DNA of 64,000 nt from the NCBI RefSeq assembly GCF_000167355.1, contig NZ_AAEW02000010.1, positions 62,001-126,000 on the forward strand. Direction: 5' to 3'. Origin of the DNA: Desulfuromonas acetoxidans DSM 684 (GTDB taxonomy: Bacteria > Desulfobacterota > Desulfuromonadia > Desulfuromonadales > Desulfuromonadaceae). Made by a program: the position numbers and the translations under genes. Below the pieces are notes generated by a model. It saw only the letters and a program-made list of their open reading frames with translations, searched no databases and was not told the DNA's origin. The number at the start of each line of letters is the position of its first letter. Within the stretch, counting starts at the first letter, position 1. Shown piece after piece: positions 43,898 to 52,351 of the stretch.

Positions 43898-46800
43898 ATG
43901 GGGAAACAGACGCATAAACACAAACGATTTCGTCCCACCATTCGTTTGACTGTTGTGACGATTTTTGTGTTGGCAACGGTTCTTACGGCCGCTCTGGCTG
44001 TGGGTTTGCAGTATTATTTCAGCCGTAGCATGGCAACCAGAACAGCGATCAACCGTTTTGACGGTTTGGCCGTTGGTGCCGGAGAGTTTGTCAAAGCGAT
44101 CGACAGACAGGCCACTCAGGCGACCCGATTGCTGGCCAGTTACCCCGGACTGGTCAAAGATCAATGGATTCGGCCCCAGGTGCGCAGTTTGTTTGCCGAG
44201 TTTATGGCGGCCAATCCAATGTTTTACTCGATTTATCTGGGGTTTGATAACAATGACTTCTATGAATTGATCAACCTTAACAGCAACCCTATTGTCCGTC
44301 GGCAACTCCACGCGTTGCCCGAAGATCGGTGGGTGGTGATTACAGTGCGGCGCGATGGTTCCGAGCGAATCAAGAGCTATGCCTATCTCGACTGGGAGTT
44401 TCAATTGCGCTCCCGGCGCAGTGTCCCCAGCGATTATAACGCCATCAGCCGCCCCTGGTTTGTTCAAGCCGGGGCGGATCATGTCAATAAAACCGCACCG
44501 TACCTGTTTCAGATTCTACAGGCGCCGGGGCAAACTTATTCAATGCGTCTTAAAGGTGGTGGGGCGGTTGTTGCGGTTGATATCTCTTTGAGTTCACTCT
44601 CCGGCTATCTGGCCGGACAACGCATTGATGGTGCTGGAGATATCTACCTGTATCAAAAAAGTGGCGAGGTGATTGCCTCTGACCTTGGGGCGGATCGCCG
44701 CGCAAGACTGCCCCACGTCGAGCCTTTGGCGTTATCGGAAAGCGAGCAGGCTCTTGTTGCCGCTTCAGGCACGCTTAAGGTCTCCAATGAAACCAACTGG
44801 GCGCCGATCGACTTTGCCGTTTCCGGGCAGCCGAATGGCTACAGTGTCGATTATTTGAGCCTTATTTCGCAACTGACTGGTCTATCGTTTGAATATGTCA
44901 ACGGTTTTAGCTGGCTGGAACTGGTTGAGCGGTTTCGTAACCAGGAGATTGATGTGTTGCAGTCCCTCTTCCGCACCGAGCAAACGCAACACTTGGGACT
45001 TTTTTCAGACCCCTACCTCTCCTTGCCGTACTCCCTGGTGACCTTACCCGATCATGCGCCGGTGACTCATATCCGCCAGATGGAAGGCAAAACACTGGCC
45101 ATTCCTCGGGGCTGGTCGATCATTGATGTCATTGAGACGAATTTTCCGCGCATCACGGTTAAGGAAGTCGCCACCAGTCGCGAGGCGCTTGAAGCGGTCA
45201 GCCGAAAAAAGGCAGATGCCGGATTGGATTTTGGCGAAATTCTTCATCATATCGCCCGGCACTATTTTTATACTCAATTGCAATATCATGACGCGGTTCA
45301 GTTTGATCCGGTCGCCTTTCCCCACGAACTCCATCTGGCTGTTTCTGCCGATAAAGCTGGCTTGTTGTCGATTCTCAATAAAGCGATTTCTGCTGTGAGC
45401 GATGCTCAAAAACAGGCTTTGGCCGCCAAGTGGTTTGACGATCAGCCACGCCAGAGACAGGGGGTTGTTCCTTATGAACAACTGGTGACTCTGGCCGGGC
45501 ACCCCCACAAACAACGTCGTTTAAACCAATTTATCATCAACGGTGAACAGGTGTTTATTTATGTGACTCCGTTTGCTCAGGTGCACCGGGCGGATGAGTA
45601 TCTGGCGATAGTTATGCCGGTGGATGCTGTGCTACAGCCGGCGTTGGAGAGAGTCACATGGTCAATTCTTTTCACGGTTGTGTTGCTGCTGGTGCTGTTA
45701 CCGACACCGTGGATTTTTGCCTCCCCCATTGTGTCACCAATTAAAGACCTGGCAAAAGAAAATGAGAAAATTCGTCTGCGCCGCTATGACCAATTGCGCA
45801 TTCCCGACAGTCATATCAAGGAAATTCACGATCTCGGTGTGTCGATGAAAATTATGGCCGCTTCAATTCGTGATTATGAAATTAAACAAAAAGCGTTGAT
45901 GGATGCGTTTATTCAATTGATCGCCCAAGCCATTGACGATAAATCTCCCTATACCGGCGGGCATTGTAAGCGAGTGCCCGAGCTGGCGTTTATGCTGGCA
46001 GAACAGGCTGAGCAGAGTAGATTGCCTTCTTTTGCCGATTTCAGCTTTGAAAGCGACGAGCAATGGCGTGAATTTCGTGTTGGTGCCTGGCTGCACGATT
46101 GCGGGAAAATTACCACCCCGGAACATATCGTTGATAAAGGCACCAAGCTGGAAATGATCTACAATCGCATCCATGAAATCCGTACCCGATTTGAGGTGCT
46201 GTGGCGTGATGCTGAGATTCGCTATTGGCAACAGTGCCAACAGAACCCTGACCAACAAGCCCTGTATCGTAAAGAGAGGGACGCTGCCCACAAACAATTG
46301 CAGGATGACTTTGTCTTTGTCGCCGGTATGAATGTTGGTGGGGAATTTCTTGATGAACAAAAAACACAGCGTTTGCAACAACTCGCCAGCGTAACCTGGA
46401 CACGTCATTTTAGCGACCGATTGGGCCTGTCACCGGTGGAAGAGCTACGGCTGCACGGTAAGGAAACTCCGCTGCCGTGTGAGGAGCCGCTTCTGGCCGA
46501 TAAGCCTGAACATGTGATTTCCCGAGATCATGCGGTGCATTACGATTCCCATCTTGGCATTCGTATGGAAATTCCTGAACACAAAGCCAACCACGGCGAG
46601 CTGTATAATCTGCTCGTTGAGCGAGGCACATTGACCACAGAAGATCGCTTCAGGATTAACGAACATATTATCAGCACGATTCGCATGCTGGAGGCATTGC
46701 CATTTCCTCAAGATCTGGCGCGTGTGCCTCGCTATGCTTCGACCCATCATGAAACGATGCGTGGTGATGGCTATCCTCGTCGCCTTGCTGGTAGCGAGCT

Positions 46801-47062
46801 GTCCATTCCCGAACGGATCATGGCACTGGCCGATATCTTTGAAGCCCTCACCGCATCGGACCGCCCTTATCACAAGGCCAAGCCCGTCAGTGTTGCCATC
46901 GATATTCTTTACAGCATGGTGGAACAGGAGCATGTTGACCGCCAAGTCTTTGAGCTGTTCCTGACCAGTGGCGTGTATCTGGAGTATGCCCGTCGCTTTT
47001 TGCCGTCGGAGCAGATCGATGATGTTGATATCCGCAGGTATCTATCGTCTTCAGATGCTTAA
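43898..47062 (+). CDS. Membrane HD-GYP phosphodiesterase with periplasmic sensor and SBP domain
   Basis: A 1054-residue protein starting at ATG 43898, eight bases after AAGGAG. TM1 is at about residues 17-38. A Cache-like region covers about 45-250, and a family-3 solute-binding domain (LKVSNETNWAPIDFAVSG to LAAKWFDDQ) about 290-520. TM2 lies near 590-610, then HAMP, then HD-GYP from about 670. Metal and motif residues are present: WLHDCGK, EHIISTI, HHETMRGDGYP and RIMALADIFEALTA. Some 150 extra residues separate HDCGK from the later core (DHAVHYDSH), longer than usual. It should degrade c-di-GMP in response to a small solute. Monocistronic, terminated at 47089. Confidence 0.92.
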   Translation: MGKQTHKHKRFRPTIRLTVVTIFVLATVLTAALAVGLQYYFSRSMATRTAINRFDGLAVGAGEFVKAIDRQATQATRLLASYPGLVKDQWIRPQVRSLFAEFMAANPMFYSIYLGFDNNDFYELINLNSNPIVRRQLHALPEDRWVVITVRRDGSERIKSYAYLDWEFQLRSRRSVPSDYNAISRPWFVQAGADHVNKTAPYLFQILQAPGQTYSMRLKGGGAVVAVDISLSSLSGYLAGQRIDGAGDIYLYQKSGEVIASDLGADRRARLPHVEPLALSESEQALVAASGTLKVSNETNWAPIDFAVSGQPNGYSVDYLSLISQLTGLSFEYVNGFSWLELVERFRNQEIDVLQSLFRTEQTQHLGLFSDPYLSLPYSLVTLPDHAPVTHIRQMEGKTLAIPRGWSIIDVIETNFPRITVKEVATSREALEAVSRKKADAGLDFGEILHHIARHYFYTQLQYHDAVQFDPVAFPHELHLAVSADKAGLLSILNKAISAVSDAQKQALAAKWFDDQPRQRQGVVPYEQLVTLAGHPHKQRRLNQFIINGEQVFIYVTPFAQVHRADEYLAIVMPVDAVLQPALERVTWSILFTVVLLLVLLPTPWIFASPIVSPIKDLAKENEKIRLRRYDQLRIPDSHIKEIHDLGVSMKIMAASIRDYEIKQKALMDAFIQLIAQAIDDKSPYTGGHCKRVPELAFMLAEQAEQSRLPSFADFSFESDEQWREFRVGAWLHDCGKITTPEHIVDKGTKLEMIYNRIHEIRTRFEVLWRDAEIRYWQQCQQNPDQQALYRKERDAAHKQLQDDFVFVAGMNVGGEFLDEQKTQRLQQLASVTWTRHFSDRLGLSPVEELRLHGKETPLPCEEPLLADKPEHVISRDHAVHYDSHLGIRMEIPEHKANHGELYNLLVERGTLTTEDRFRINEHIISTIRMLEALPFPQDLARVPRYASTHHETMRGDGYPRRLAGSELSIPERIMALADIFEALTASDRPYHKAKPVSVAIDILYSMVEQEHVDRQVFELFLTSGVYLEYARRFLPSEQIDDVDIRRYLSSSDA

Positions 47063-47088
47063 TTAAAAGGAATCGGCTGGTAGAAGTG

Positions 47089-47133
47089 ACAAACAAAAAG
47101 GAGATCCGTGATGGCGATCTCCTTTTTGTTTGT
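47089..47133. terminator. Bidirectional terminator between HD-GYP and cytochrome genes
   Basis: ACAAACAAAAAGGAGATC pairs perfectly over 18 bases with GATCTCCTTTTTGTTTGT around a 9-base loop. A runs and T runs flank both sides, so it can end both convergent genes. Confidence 0.92.
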
Positions 47134-47175
47134 ATGTTATCTGTGTTCCCCTGAACCAGGAGAGATGATGGCCTA

Positions 47176-47604
47176 TCAGCCAAAGCGCGATTCGTAGACG
47201 CCTCCGGTTCCGTAAGCGTAACGGTATAGAAAATCGTTGATATCCTGGAGTTGTTTTTTCGTCAAAGAATCCCAGGAACCGTTTTTGGCACATTCAGGAT
47301 AACGTCGAATAAAAACATTATCCCATCCTTGTTGTGTTTTAGATTCGACATAAAGAAAGTTGGCACCCACATCATTGCCACGATGATGGCAATTCATACA
47401 ATTCTTTTTAAACTCTTTATTGCCGTCTTGCCACCACAGTGCTTGGTCGCCGAGAGGTCTTAGACCGAGGGCTGCATTGATCTCCGCATATTTGCAATGT
47501 TTCTTCTCCGGGGCAGCAGTTGGACATTCTTGCGCCTGGGCGAGAAAAGGCACTGCGAAGAGCATAATAGCCAAGAGAATAATGCTCCATGTTCTTTTTG
47601 TCAT
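47176..47604 (-). CDS. Small periplasmic monohaem cytochrome c
   Basis: A 142-residue protein from MTKRTWSII at 47604; GGAGG lies just upstream, inside the longer frame to 47619. Signal peptide to about residue 24 (AQA). One haem-binding motif CMNCHH is at about residue 69. The rest has the helical pattern of a class I-like cytochrome (WDSLTKKQLQDINDFLYRYAYG near the end). It probably transfers electrons in the periplasm. Two further Cys near the mature N-terminus and one in YPECAKNG may form a disulfide. No partner oxidoreductase gene is adjacent. Confidence 0.85.
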   Translation of the reverse strand: MTKRTWSIILLAIMLFAVPFLAQAQECPTAAPEKKHCKYAEINAALGLRPLGDQALWWQDGNKEFKKNCMNCHHRGNDVGANFLYVESKTQQGWDNVFIRRYPECAKNGSWDSLTKKQLQDINDFLYRYAYGTGGVYESRFG

Positions 47605-48107
47605 CAAGCGGTCCTCCATTTGTCTGATTGTGAGAGTACGTAAATAATTCAGAAGGCGTTGGGGGGGGCTTACACTGGGGGGATCGATCTCTTCTGATGT
47701 ATTACGTTTCTCAATTGTGTCGTTTCCGTAGCTGGGGGTTAAGTGAATCCACGGGGTTGATCGTTAATTTTTTATGTACTACCGGACAATTAGCAGAGAA
47801 AGAGAGTTCATTTTATTCTCTTTACACCTTATGTCGTTTAGAAGACATAGTCAAATAAAACTATTTTGAAAAATGGATGTATCGGATTTGCCGATGTTAA
47901 CCTGGTTCGCCAAACAACGGCGTCACGATTTATTTCGATCACGGTGAGGACGACGTTTTTTCGTTGGATGGCAACTCCGCAAAGCGTTGGAGGGTTCTTC
48001 ACTTGGGGACGTAACAGCCAGAGTGCTGCCATTGTCGTGGCCAGCTTTCTGCTGCTCCAATCGGATTTGACCCGCTAAGGTGCATCCGGGGGGGGGATTG
48101 AAAAGTT
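47605..48107. other. Intergenic region upstream of the cytochrome gene
   Basis: About 500 bases. The AT-rich part at 47760-47870 may hold the cytochrome promoter. A 70-codon frame on the plus strand (47866-48078) ends close to the next terminator but has no recognised domain and no clear ribosome-binding site. Nothing else is seen. Confidence 0.5.
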
Positions 48108-48142
48108 AAAAAGCCTGAAAACTTGATGTTTTCAGGCTTTTT
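48108..48142. terminator. Terminator of the porin gene
   Basis: AAAAAGCCTGAAAAC pairs perfectly with GTTTTCAGGCTTTTT around a five-base loop. Symmetric runs of A and T let it work in both directions; the porin gene ends 141 bases to its right. Confidence 0.9.
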
Positions 48143-48282
48143 GAATTCTTGCTGCCGAAGGCCAGATTTAACCCGGCAACGGCGGAAGACTCAAATACAG
48201 CCCTGAATGTTCCTGAACTGCATAGATTCTTTTTTGTCATTGTGTGAACAGTTGTCTTTCCTTGTCCATCGTGTCAGCAGAA

Positions 48283-49605
48283 TTAAAAATAGTAACCGAC
48301 GTTGATGTTGAACTTGGTCTGCCAGTCAGCGTCTTTTTCCCCTGCGGCAAACGGATTGTTTTTGCCCCCGATATAGATGGCGTTATTACCCATAATGACG
48401 TCGAAGTAGGCGTAGATGTCACCGGCGGTGACCATGCAGCCCAAGGTGTTTATCTGCGAATCTTCAAAGCCGCTCTCTTTTTTGACCAAACGGCTGTAGT
48501 CGTTGTAGAACTTCAAATTATTGATCGGCCCCCATTCAACCGGAATGCTGTAGCTCAAATCGGCAACGATGATCGTGCCTTCAGCAGCCACTTCGTAGGC
48601 ATCGTTGAACGCACCGATATAAACGATATCATCATCGACGCCTTTAGGGTTTTCAGGATTGTTATCGTACTCAATCACTTCAAGCTTCAGTCCCCATGGT
48701 CCATAGTTACCGTTCAAGTGGATGGCACCAGCCCAGTGCTCCCCCATATCTTCGGTAATGGTGTTGTAGAGGCCACCGTACTGGCCGGAAATGCCCAGTT
48801 CTGTCTGTCCAAGATCACCATGATTGAAGGTATAAGTCAGGCGCGCATTAAACTGGTTGGTTTCTTCATTGGCGGCCAAATCATTGCTCGACACGGTGAG
48901 CACATCGTATGAGTAGCGCTCGAGTTTCGATGAACTGCCCATCTCTTCATTTTTATAGAAAGCCAACTGCAGGTCCCAGGGGCCGTTTTTATGCAGAATT
49001 TTCAAACCCAGATCATAATCGGTGCCATAGCCGGTAAAGTAGGGGATTCCATACCAGAAATTGTTGGCAGCTTCCGGCATGATGCCGAATGGCACCATAC
49101 TGATGCCCAACTGCGCTTCGGTCTTGTTGGTGACCTGATAAGCGAGGTATCCGAACTCAATAAAGTTATAGTCGCGGTACCAACGATAGCGGGCATTATA
49201 GCTTAGTTTGCCATACGACCCTTTGACACCAAGGCGAAACAGGTTGAAGTCGGCGTTGCCCCATTTCTCTTTGCTTTGGTCGTTGAAGTCGTTAAAGCAG
49301 TAACCGAAGCGCAATGCGCCATTGAATTCCGGGCCATGACGTCTGATTGCTTCGACGACATTTTCGACCACAGTCGCGGTCGTGACGGTGTCTTCAGCTT
49401 GGGGTTGAAGGGACCGTTCCTCTTCAGAGATGGGGGAAGTGGTCTCGTTAAGGAGCATTTGCTCCAGTTGTGCCATGCGCTGTTTTAGCGCGTTAAGTTC
49501 GTCGAGAACCGTTTGCTGATGATCGCTGGCAGCAAACAGTGGCGTGGCGAAAAGTAGTGCGAGGAACAACGTTGCCGGAGCGATGGTGCGGACGTATTGT
49601 GACAT
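48283..49605 (-). CDS. Outer-membrane porin with coiled-coil N-terminus
   Basis: A 440-residue porin starting at MSQYVRTIAP (49605). Signal peptide to about residue 25 (LFA). A coiled-coil stretch typical of trimeric porins follows (VLDELNALKQRMAQLEQMLL), then barrel strands and a terminal Phe (NINVGYYF). It resembles OprO/OprP-like or generic anion porins; specificity is not evident. Its terminator is at 48108-48142. Confidence 0.88.
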   Translation of the reverse strand: MSQYVRTIAPATLFLALLFATPLFAASDHQQTVLDELNALKQRMAQLEQMLLNETTSPISEEERSLQPQAEDTVTTATVVENVVEAIRRHGPEFNGALRFGYCFNDFNDQSKEKWGNADFNLFRLGVKGSYGKLSYNARYRWYRDYNFIEFGYLAYQVTNKTEAQLGISMVPFGIMPEAANNFWYGIPYFTGYGTDYDLGLKILHKNGPWDLQLAFYKNEEMGSSSKLERYSYDVLTVSSNDLAANEETNQFNARLTYTFNHGDLGQTELGISGQYGGLYNTITEDMGEHWAGAIHLNGNYGPWGLKLEVIEYDNNPENPKGVDDDIVYIGAFNDAYEVAAEGTIIVADLSYSIPVEWGPINNLKFYNDYSRLVKKESGFEDSQINTLGCMVTAGDIYAYFDVIMGNNAIYIGGKNNPFAAGEKDADWQTKFNINVGYYF

Positions 49606-49762
49606 TGATTCATTCCTTTTCCAGGGCTCTGTCAAACATGATGGTACTCCGTTGCGGTGTATCCTGAACTGGAACGATCACACAACGGATACACCGCTTG
49701 ACGGTTAATTCTTTCACCACCGAAAGAGAGAGAGTTACCCCGTTGGGGTGGCGAGTACTGGG

Positions 49763-50122
49763 TTATTTCAAAAACTCATAAGCAATGTTGGCCAACGCAT
49801 CAGGATCGATATAGCGATCCTCAAGGTAGTATTTCGGTCTTTGATGATCCGGAATAATTGCTCCATACGTTGAGAAAAATTCATCTCTTCTTTCGTGATG
49901 TGACAGTAAGTTGAGTAATTTCCCAAAGCACTCCCAGGTGGAAAAATTGTTCTGTTTGAATTGATAATCGTCATCGTCAAAGCAACATTTCCACAATGAC
50001 CCTTGGCCACATTTGCACAGCGCTTGCGTAGAGCTCGGGTTGTTTCGATAGCCGACAATGGTAGAGCCATGCCAGCATTCGCCCAGTATTTCTGTTAGGA
50101 ACTTGTCTCTTTCAGTGTTCAT
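49763..50122 (-). CDS. Hypothetical protein with Cys-rich motif
   Basis: A 119-residue soluble protein (start MNTERDKFLTEIL). ALCKCGQGSLWKCC near residue 38 could bind a metal. The stretch NFSTWECFGKLLN and the ending DPDALANIAYEFLK recur in small phage-like or orphan proteins of many bacteria, without known function. It follows grdA copy 1 after a hairpin but is probably a separate transcription unit. Confidence 0.6.
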   Translation of the reverse strand: MNTERDKFLTEILGECWHGSTIVGYRNNPSSTQALCKCGQGSLWKCCFDDDDYQFKQNNFSTWECFGKLLNLLSHHERRDEFFSTYGAIIPDHQRPKYYLEDRYIDPDALANIAYEFLK

Positions 50123-50133
50123 CGTTGCCTCCA

Positions 50134-50156
50134 TAGGCTGTTTTTCAACAGCCTGT
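50134..50156 (-). repeat. GGCTGTTGAAAAACAGCC hairpin (copy 2), probable terminator of the ackA-trxA-grdA operon
   Basis: On the minus strand AGGCTGTTGAAAAACAGCCT directly follows the grdA stop; the eight-base arms are fully complementary. The same core sequence lies at 37180-37204. Confidence 0.65.
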
Positions 50157-50629
50157 TAGAGATACTTGCAGTACTGAGTTCTGATCTCAGTCATCTCTTC
50201 GACGATGCTATCGACATCAAGCACCATCTCCATCATCTCGATCTGATCGCTGTAAACCTCTTCAGGGACAGCAGCTTTAAATTCCGGCTCAACTACGTGG
50301 TAGACTTTGAGTCCCAACGGGACCCCTGCCAATGAACCTGCGAATGTCGGATCTCCATTAGATACGGTCTCAGCAGCGAGTCCTGCGGACTCCGCTTCAG
50401 CCGCGCCGACGAGAACGATGATGTTTTCACCACCAAACTCTTCGGTCATGGATTTCACGCGATTCTGGTTTTCCAGGTCCATGGCTCCAGCAGCCGTTCA
50501 GACGAAGCATTCCGTGGAGGAAAAGACTACGTCTGCGCCTGTGTTTTTGAGACATTCGACCACCGCAGGGGCGGGGATGCCGTCTCGGTCACCGATGATG
50601 ATGACCTTCTTGCCGTCAAACATGTTCAT
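50156..50629 (-). CDS. grdA: Glycine/betaine reductase selenoprotein A (copy 1), with in-frame UGA (Sec)
   Basis: A 157-residue protein if the TGA at 50498-50500 (codon 44) is read as selenocysteine. Redox motif: CFVU at residues 41-44, followed by [11 protein letters not shown], the signature of GrdA. Without UGA decoding a false 108-residue frame starts at Met50. Protein A carries the carboxymethyl group from protein B to protein C as a selenoether and is recycled by thioredoxin. The start ATGAAC at 50629 follows GAACG; an ATG at 50623 (MFDGKK) is equally possible. Follows trxA by 18 bases in an ackA-trxA-grdA operon. Nearly identical to copy 2 at 62298-62771. Confidence 0.95.
50483..50500 (-). 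promoter_or_regulatory. UGA(Sec) codon and candidate bSECIS hairpin in grdA copy 1
   Basis: The UGA (50498-50500) is followed after two bases by GGCT-GCTGG-AGCC, a short stem with guanines in the loop. It is smaller than the fdhF-type element, so the assignment is tentative. Confidence 0.45.
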
Positions 50630-50647
50630 CAGGCACGTTCCTTTCTT

Positions 50648-50965
50648 TTAGATATTTTTTACAATCATTGCGGCGATACTCGCCTTGGTCGCGTCGTCCT
50701 TGACGACCTCTTCCATTTTCTCCCCGTTTTTGTAGAGGACGACGGTGGGGAGACCGAGAACCCGTTGGCCAATCGCGAGGCGACGAGCCTTCGAGGTGTT
50801 CAATTTGGTGAATTTGACCTGTTCGCCGTATTGCTCTTCAAGCGCTTCAATGTCGGGGAGCAGAGCTTTACAGGGCTCGCAGCCGTCACCGAAGTAATCC
50901 ACAAGAACAAAACCATTGGCGTCCAAAACTTCTTGCTGAAACGTATCTTTGTCGACAACTAACAT
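50648..50965 (-). CDS. trxA: Thioredoxin of the reductase system (copy 1)
   Basis: A 105-residue thioredoxin with active site GCEPCK at about residues 28-33 and cis-Pro in [11 protein letters not shown]. The GCxPC variant is typical of thioredoxins encoded in grd operons, which reduce the oxidised selenoprotein A and differ from the common WCGPC form. It lies between ackA and grdA. It differs from copy 2 by one residue (Asn instead of Asp in LDANGFV). Confidence 0.93.
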   Translation of the reverse strand: MLVVDKDTFQQEVLDANGFVLVDYFGDGCEPCKALLPDIEALEEQYGEQVKFTKLNTSKARRLAIGQRVLGLPTVVLYKNGEKMEEVVKDDATKASIAAMIVKNI

Positions 50966-50980
50966 GGGTCATAAGCTCCT

Positions 50981-52276
50981 TTATGCAGTGAGACGTTGAC
51001 TTTGCACGACCTCCTCGCTTTCTGTGTCGTTGCTGGAGAACGTGTACGGAAAGGTCAAATGGTCGCTATAGGTTCCTTCGAGAATGCCAACGACATCCTC
51101 GGTGAAAACAAGTTCTTCATCGGTGGGGATGACAAAGACTTTGATCTTGGATTGGGCTGTGCTGATGAGGGTCTCACCGCTTTTTGTGAACGTTTTCTTG
51201 TTCTTTTCGATGTCCAGCTCAATTCCCAATGATTCGAGGCCTTCGAGGGCTTTTTGGCGAATCAGGCTGGCATTTTCGCCGACGCCGGCGGTGAAGACGA
51301 TGGCATCAACCCGACCAAGTGCCGCAAGGTAGGCACCGACCTGTTTTTTCAGGCGATAGCTTTCGATCTCCAAGGCCAGTTGACATCGCTCGTCGCCAGC
51401 CTCGGCCCAGTCGATGACATCACGGCGATCTGTGTATTTGCCGGTAATGCCGAGTAATCCGGATTTTTTGTTGAGGATACTGTCGATGGATTTGGCGCTG
51501 TGGCCTTCCTGCTCCATAATGAAGGCGGGAATCGCTGGATCAATATCACCACAGCGGGTGCCCATGACGGCACCTTCAAGCGGGGTTAATCCCATGGTGG
51601 TATCGACAGAAATACCACTTTGGATGGCGCAGTGAGAAACACCGTTGCCGATATGCATTGTGATGAGATTGCAATCTTTTTGGGGTTTGCCCAGTAATAC
51701 GGCCGCCCGTTTGGAGACATAGAGATGGCTCGTGCCATGAAAACCATAGCGGCGGACACCGTGTTTTTCGTACCACTCGTATGGAACCGGGTAGAGATAG
51801 GCCTTTTCAGGCATACTTTGGTGAAATGCGGTATCAAAAATCGCCACATGAGGAGCATTCGGTAAAATAACCTGGGCGGCTTCAATTCCGGAAATATTCG
51901 CCGGGTTGTGCAATGGAGCCAGGTGTTGAACCTCTTTGATCCCCTCGATGACTTTGTCGTTGATAAGAACCGAACACGTGAATTTTTCACCGCCATGAAC
52001 AACGCGATGACCAACGGCGGAAATCTGACTCATATCCGTTACCACCCCATGGGTCGCATGGGTGAGGGTCTTGACTATCAGATGAATGGCCGTTTCGTGA
52101 GTAGGGCAGTCGTATTTTTTACGATAGTTTTCCCGTCCGGGAACCTCGTGGACGATGAAGGAGTCTCCTATGGTGACTCTTTCGACAACGCCTTTGGCGA
52201 TGACAGTTTTCTTGTCCCAGTTGTAAAGCTGATACTTGAGGGAGGAACTGCCGCAGTTCAAAGCTAGGATTTTCAT
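50981..52276 (-). CDS. ackA: Acetate kinase
   Basis: A 431-residue acetate kinase. Family signatures: MKILALNCGSSSLKYQLY at the N-terminus, GHRVVHGGEKF, AIFDTAFHQSMP, the phosphate-binding MGLTPLEGAVMGTRCGDID region, and FTAGVGENA. It converts acetyl phosphate plus ADP to acetate and ATP in the cytosol. Acetyl phosphate is the product of the GrdCD complex, so its place ahead of trxA-grdA makes it the energy-conserving step of betaine/glycine reduction. The chain is about 25 residues longer than common AckA at the C-terminus. Confidence 0.95.
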   Translation of the reverse strand: MKILALNCGSSSLKYQLYNWDKKTVIAKGVVERVTIGDSFIVHEVPGRENYRKKYDCPTHETAIHLIVKTLTHATHGVVTDMSQISAVGHRVVHGGEKFTCSVLINDKVIEGIKEVQHLAPLHNPANISGIEAAQVILPNAPHVAIFDTAFHQSMPEKAYLYPVPYEWYEKHGVRRYGFHGTSHLYVSKRAAVLLGKPQKDCNLITMHIGNGVSHCAIQSGISVDTTMGLTPLEGAVMGTRCGDIDPAIPAFIMEQEGHSAKSIDSILNKKSGLLGITGKYTDRRDVIDWAEAGDERCQLALEIESYRLKKQVGAYLAALGRVDAIVFTAGVGENASLIRQKALEGLESLGIELDIEKNKKTFTKSGETLISTAQSKIKVFVIPTDEELVFTEDVVGILEGTYSDHLTFPYTFSSNDTESEEVVQSQRLTA

Positions 52277-52351
52277 GTGATCAATTCTCCTCGATCTTAT
52301 TAAGCAAGAGTGGTAATACCCTGATGCTAAAAGTTATCTGCATCACGATGG

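Larger units (their letters stand above)
50157..50990. repeat. Direct repeat, trxA-grdA cassette copy 1
   Basis: 834 bases matching 62299-63132 at a constant offset of 12,142. By eye only four single-base differences are seen. It covers all of trxA and grdA. The left border is at the grdA stop (TAA here, TAG in copy 2) and the right border lies in the last codons of the upstream gene (cactgcataa of ackA here, of trxB in copy 2). Confidence 0.95.

Noticed and set aside
47866-48078. 70-residue ORF, and an idea that the region holds a c-di-GMP riboswitch (a gcaaagcg string is present)
   Set aside because: The surrounding bases do not fit the conserved GEMM-I core, and the ORF has no recognised domain.
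50156-50482. Stand-alone 108-residue ORF starting at Met50 of GrdA (and its copy at 62298-62624)
   Set aside because: It is the part after the selenocysteine UGA; the true gene starts at 50629 (62771).
50307-50651. 114-residue plus-strand ORF opposite grdA, repeated at 62449-62793
   Set aside because: A shadow of the conserved minus-strand selenoprotein gene; it repeats only because the gene is duplicated.
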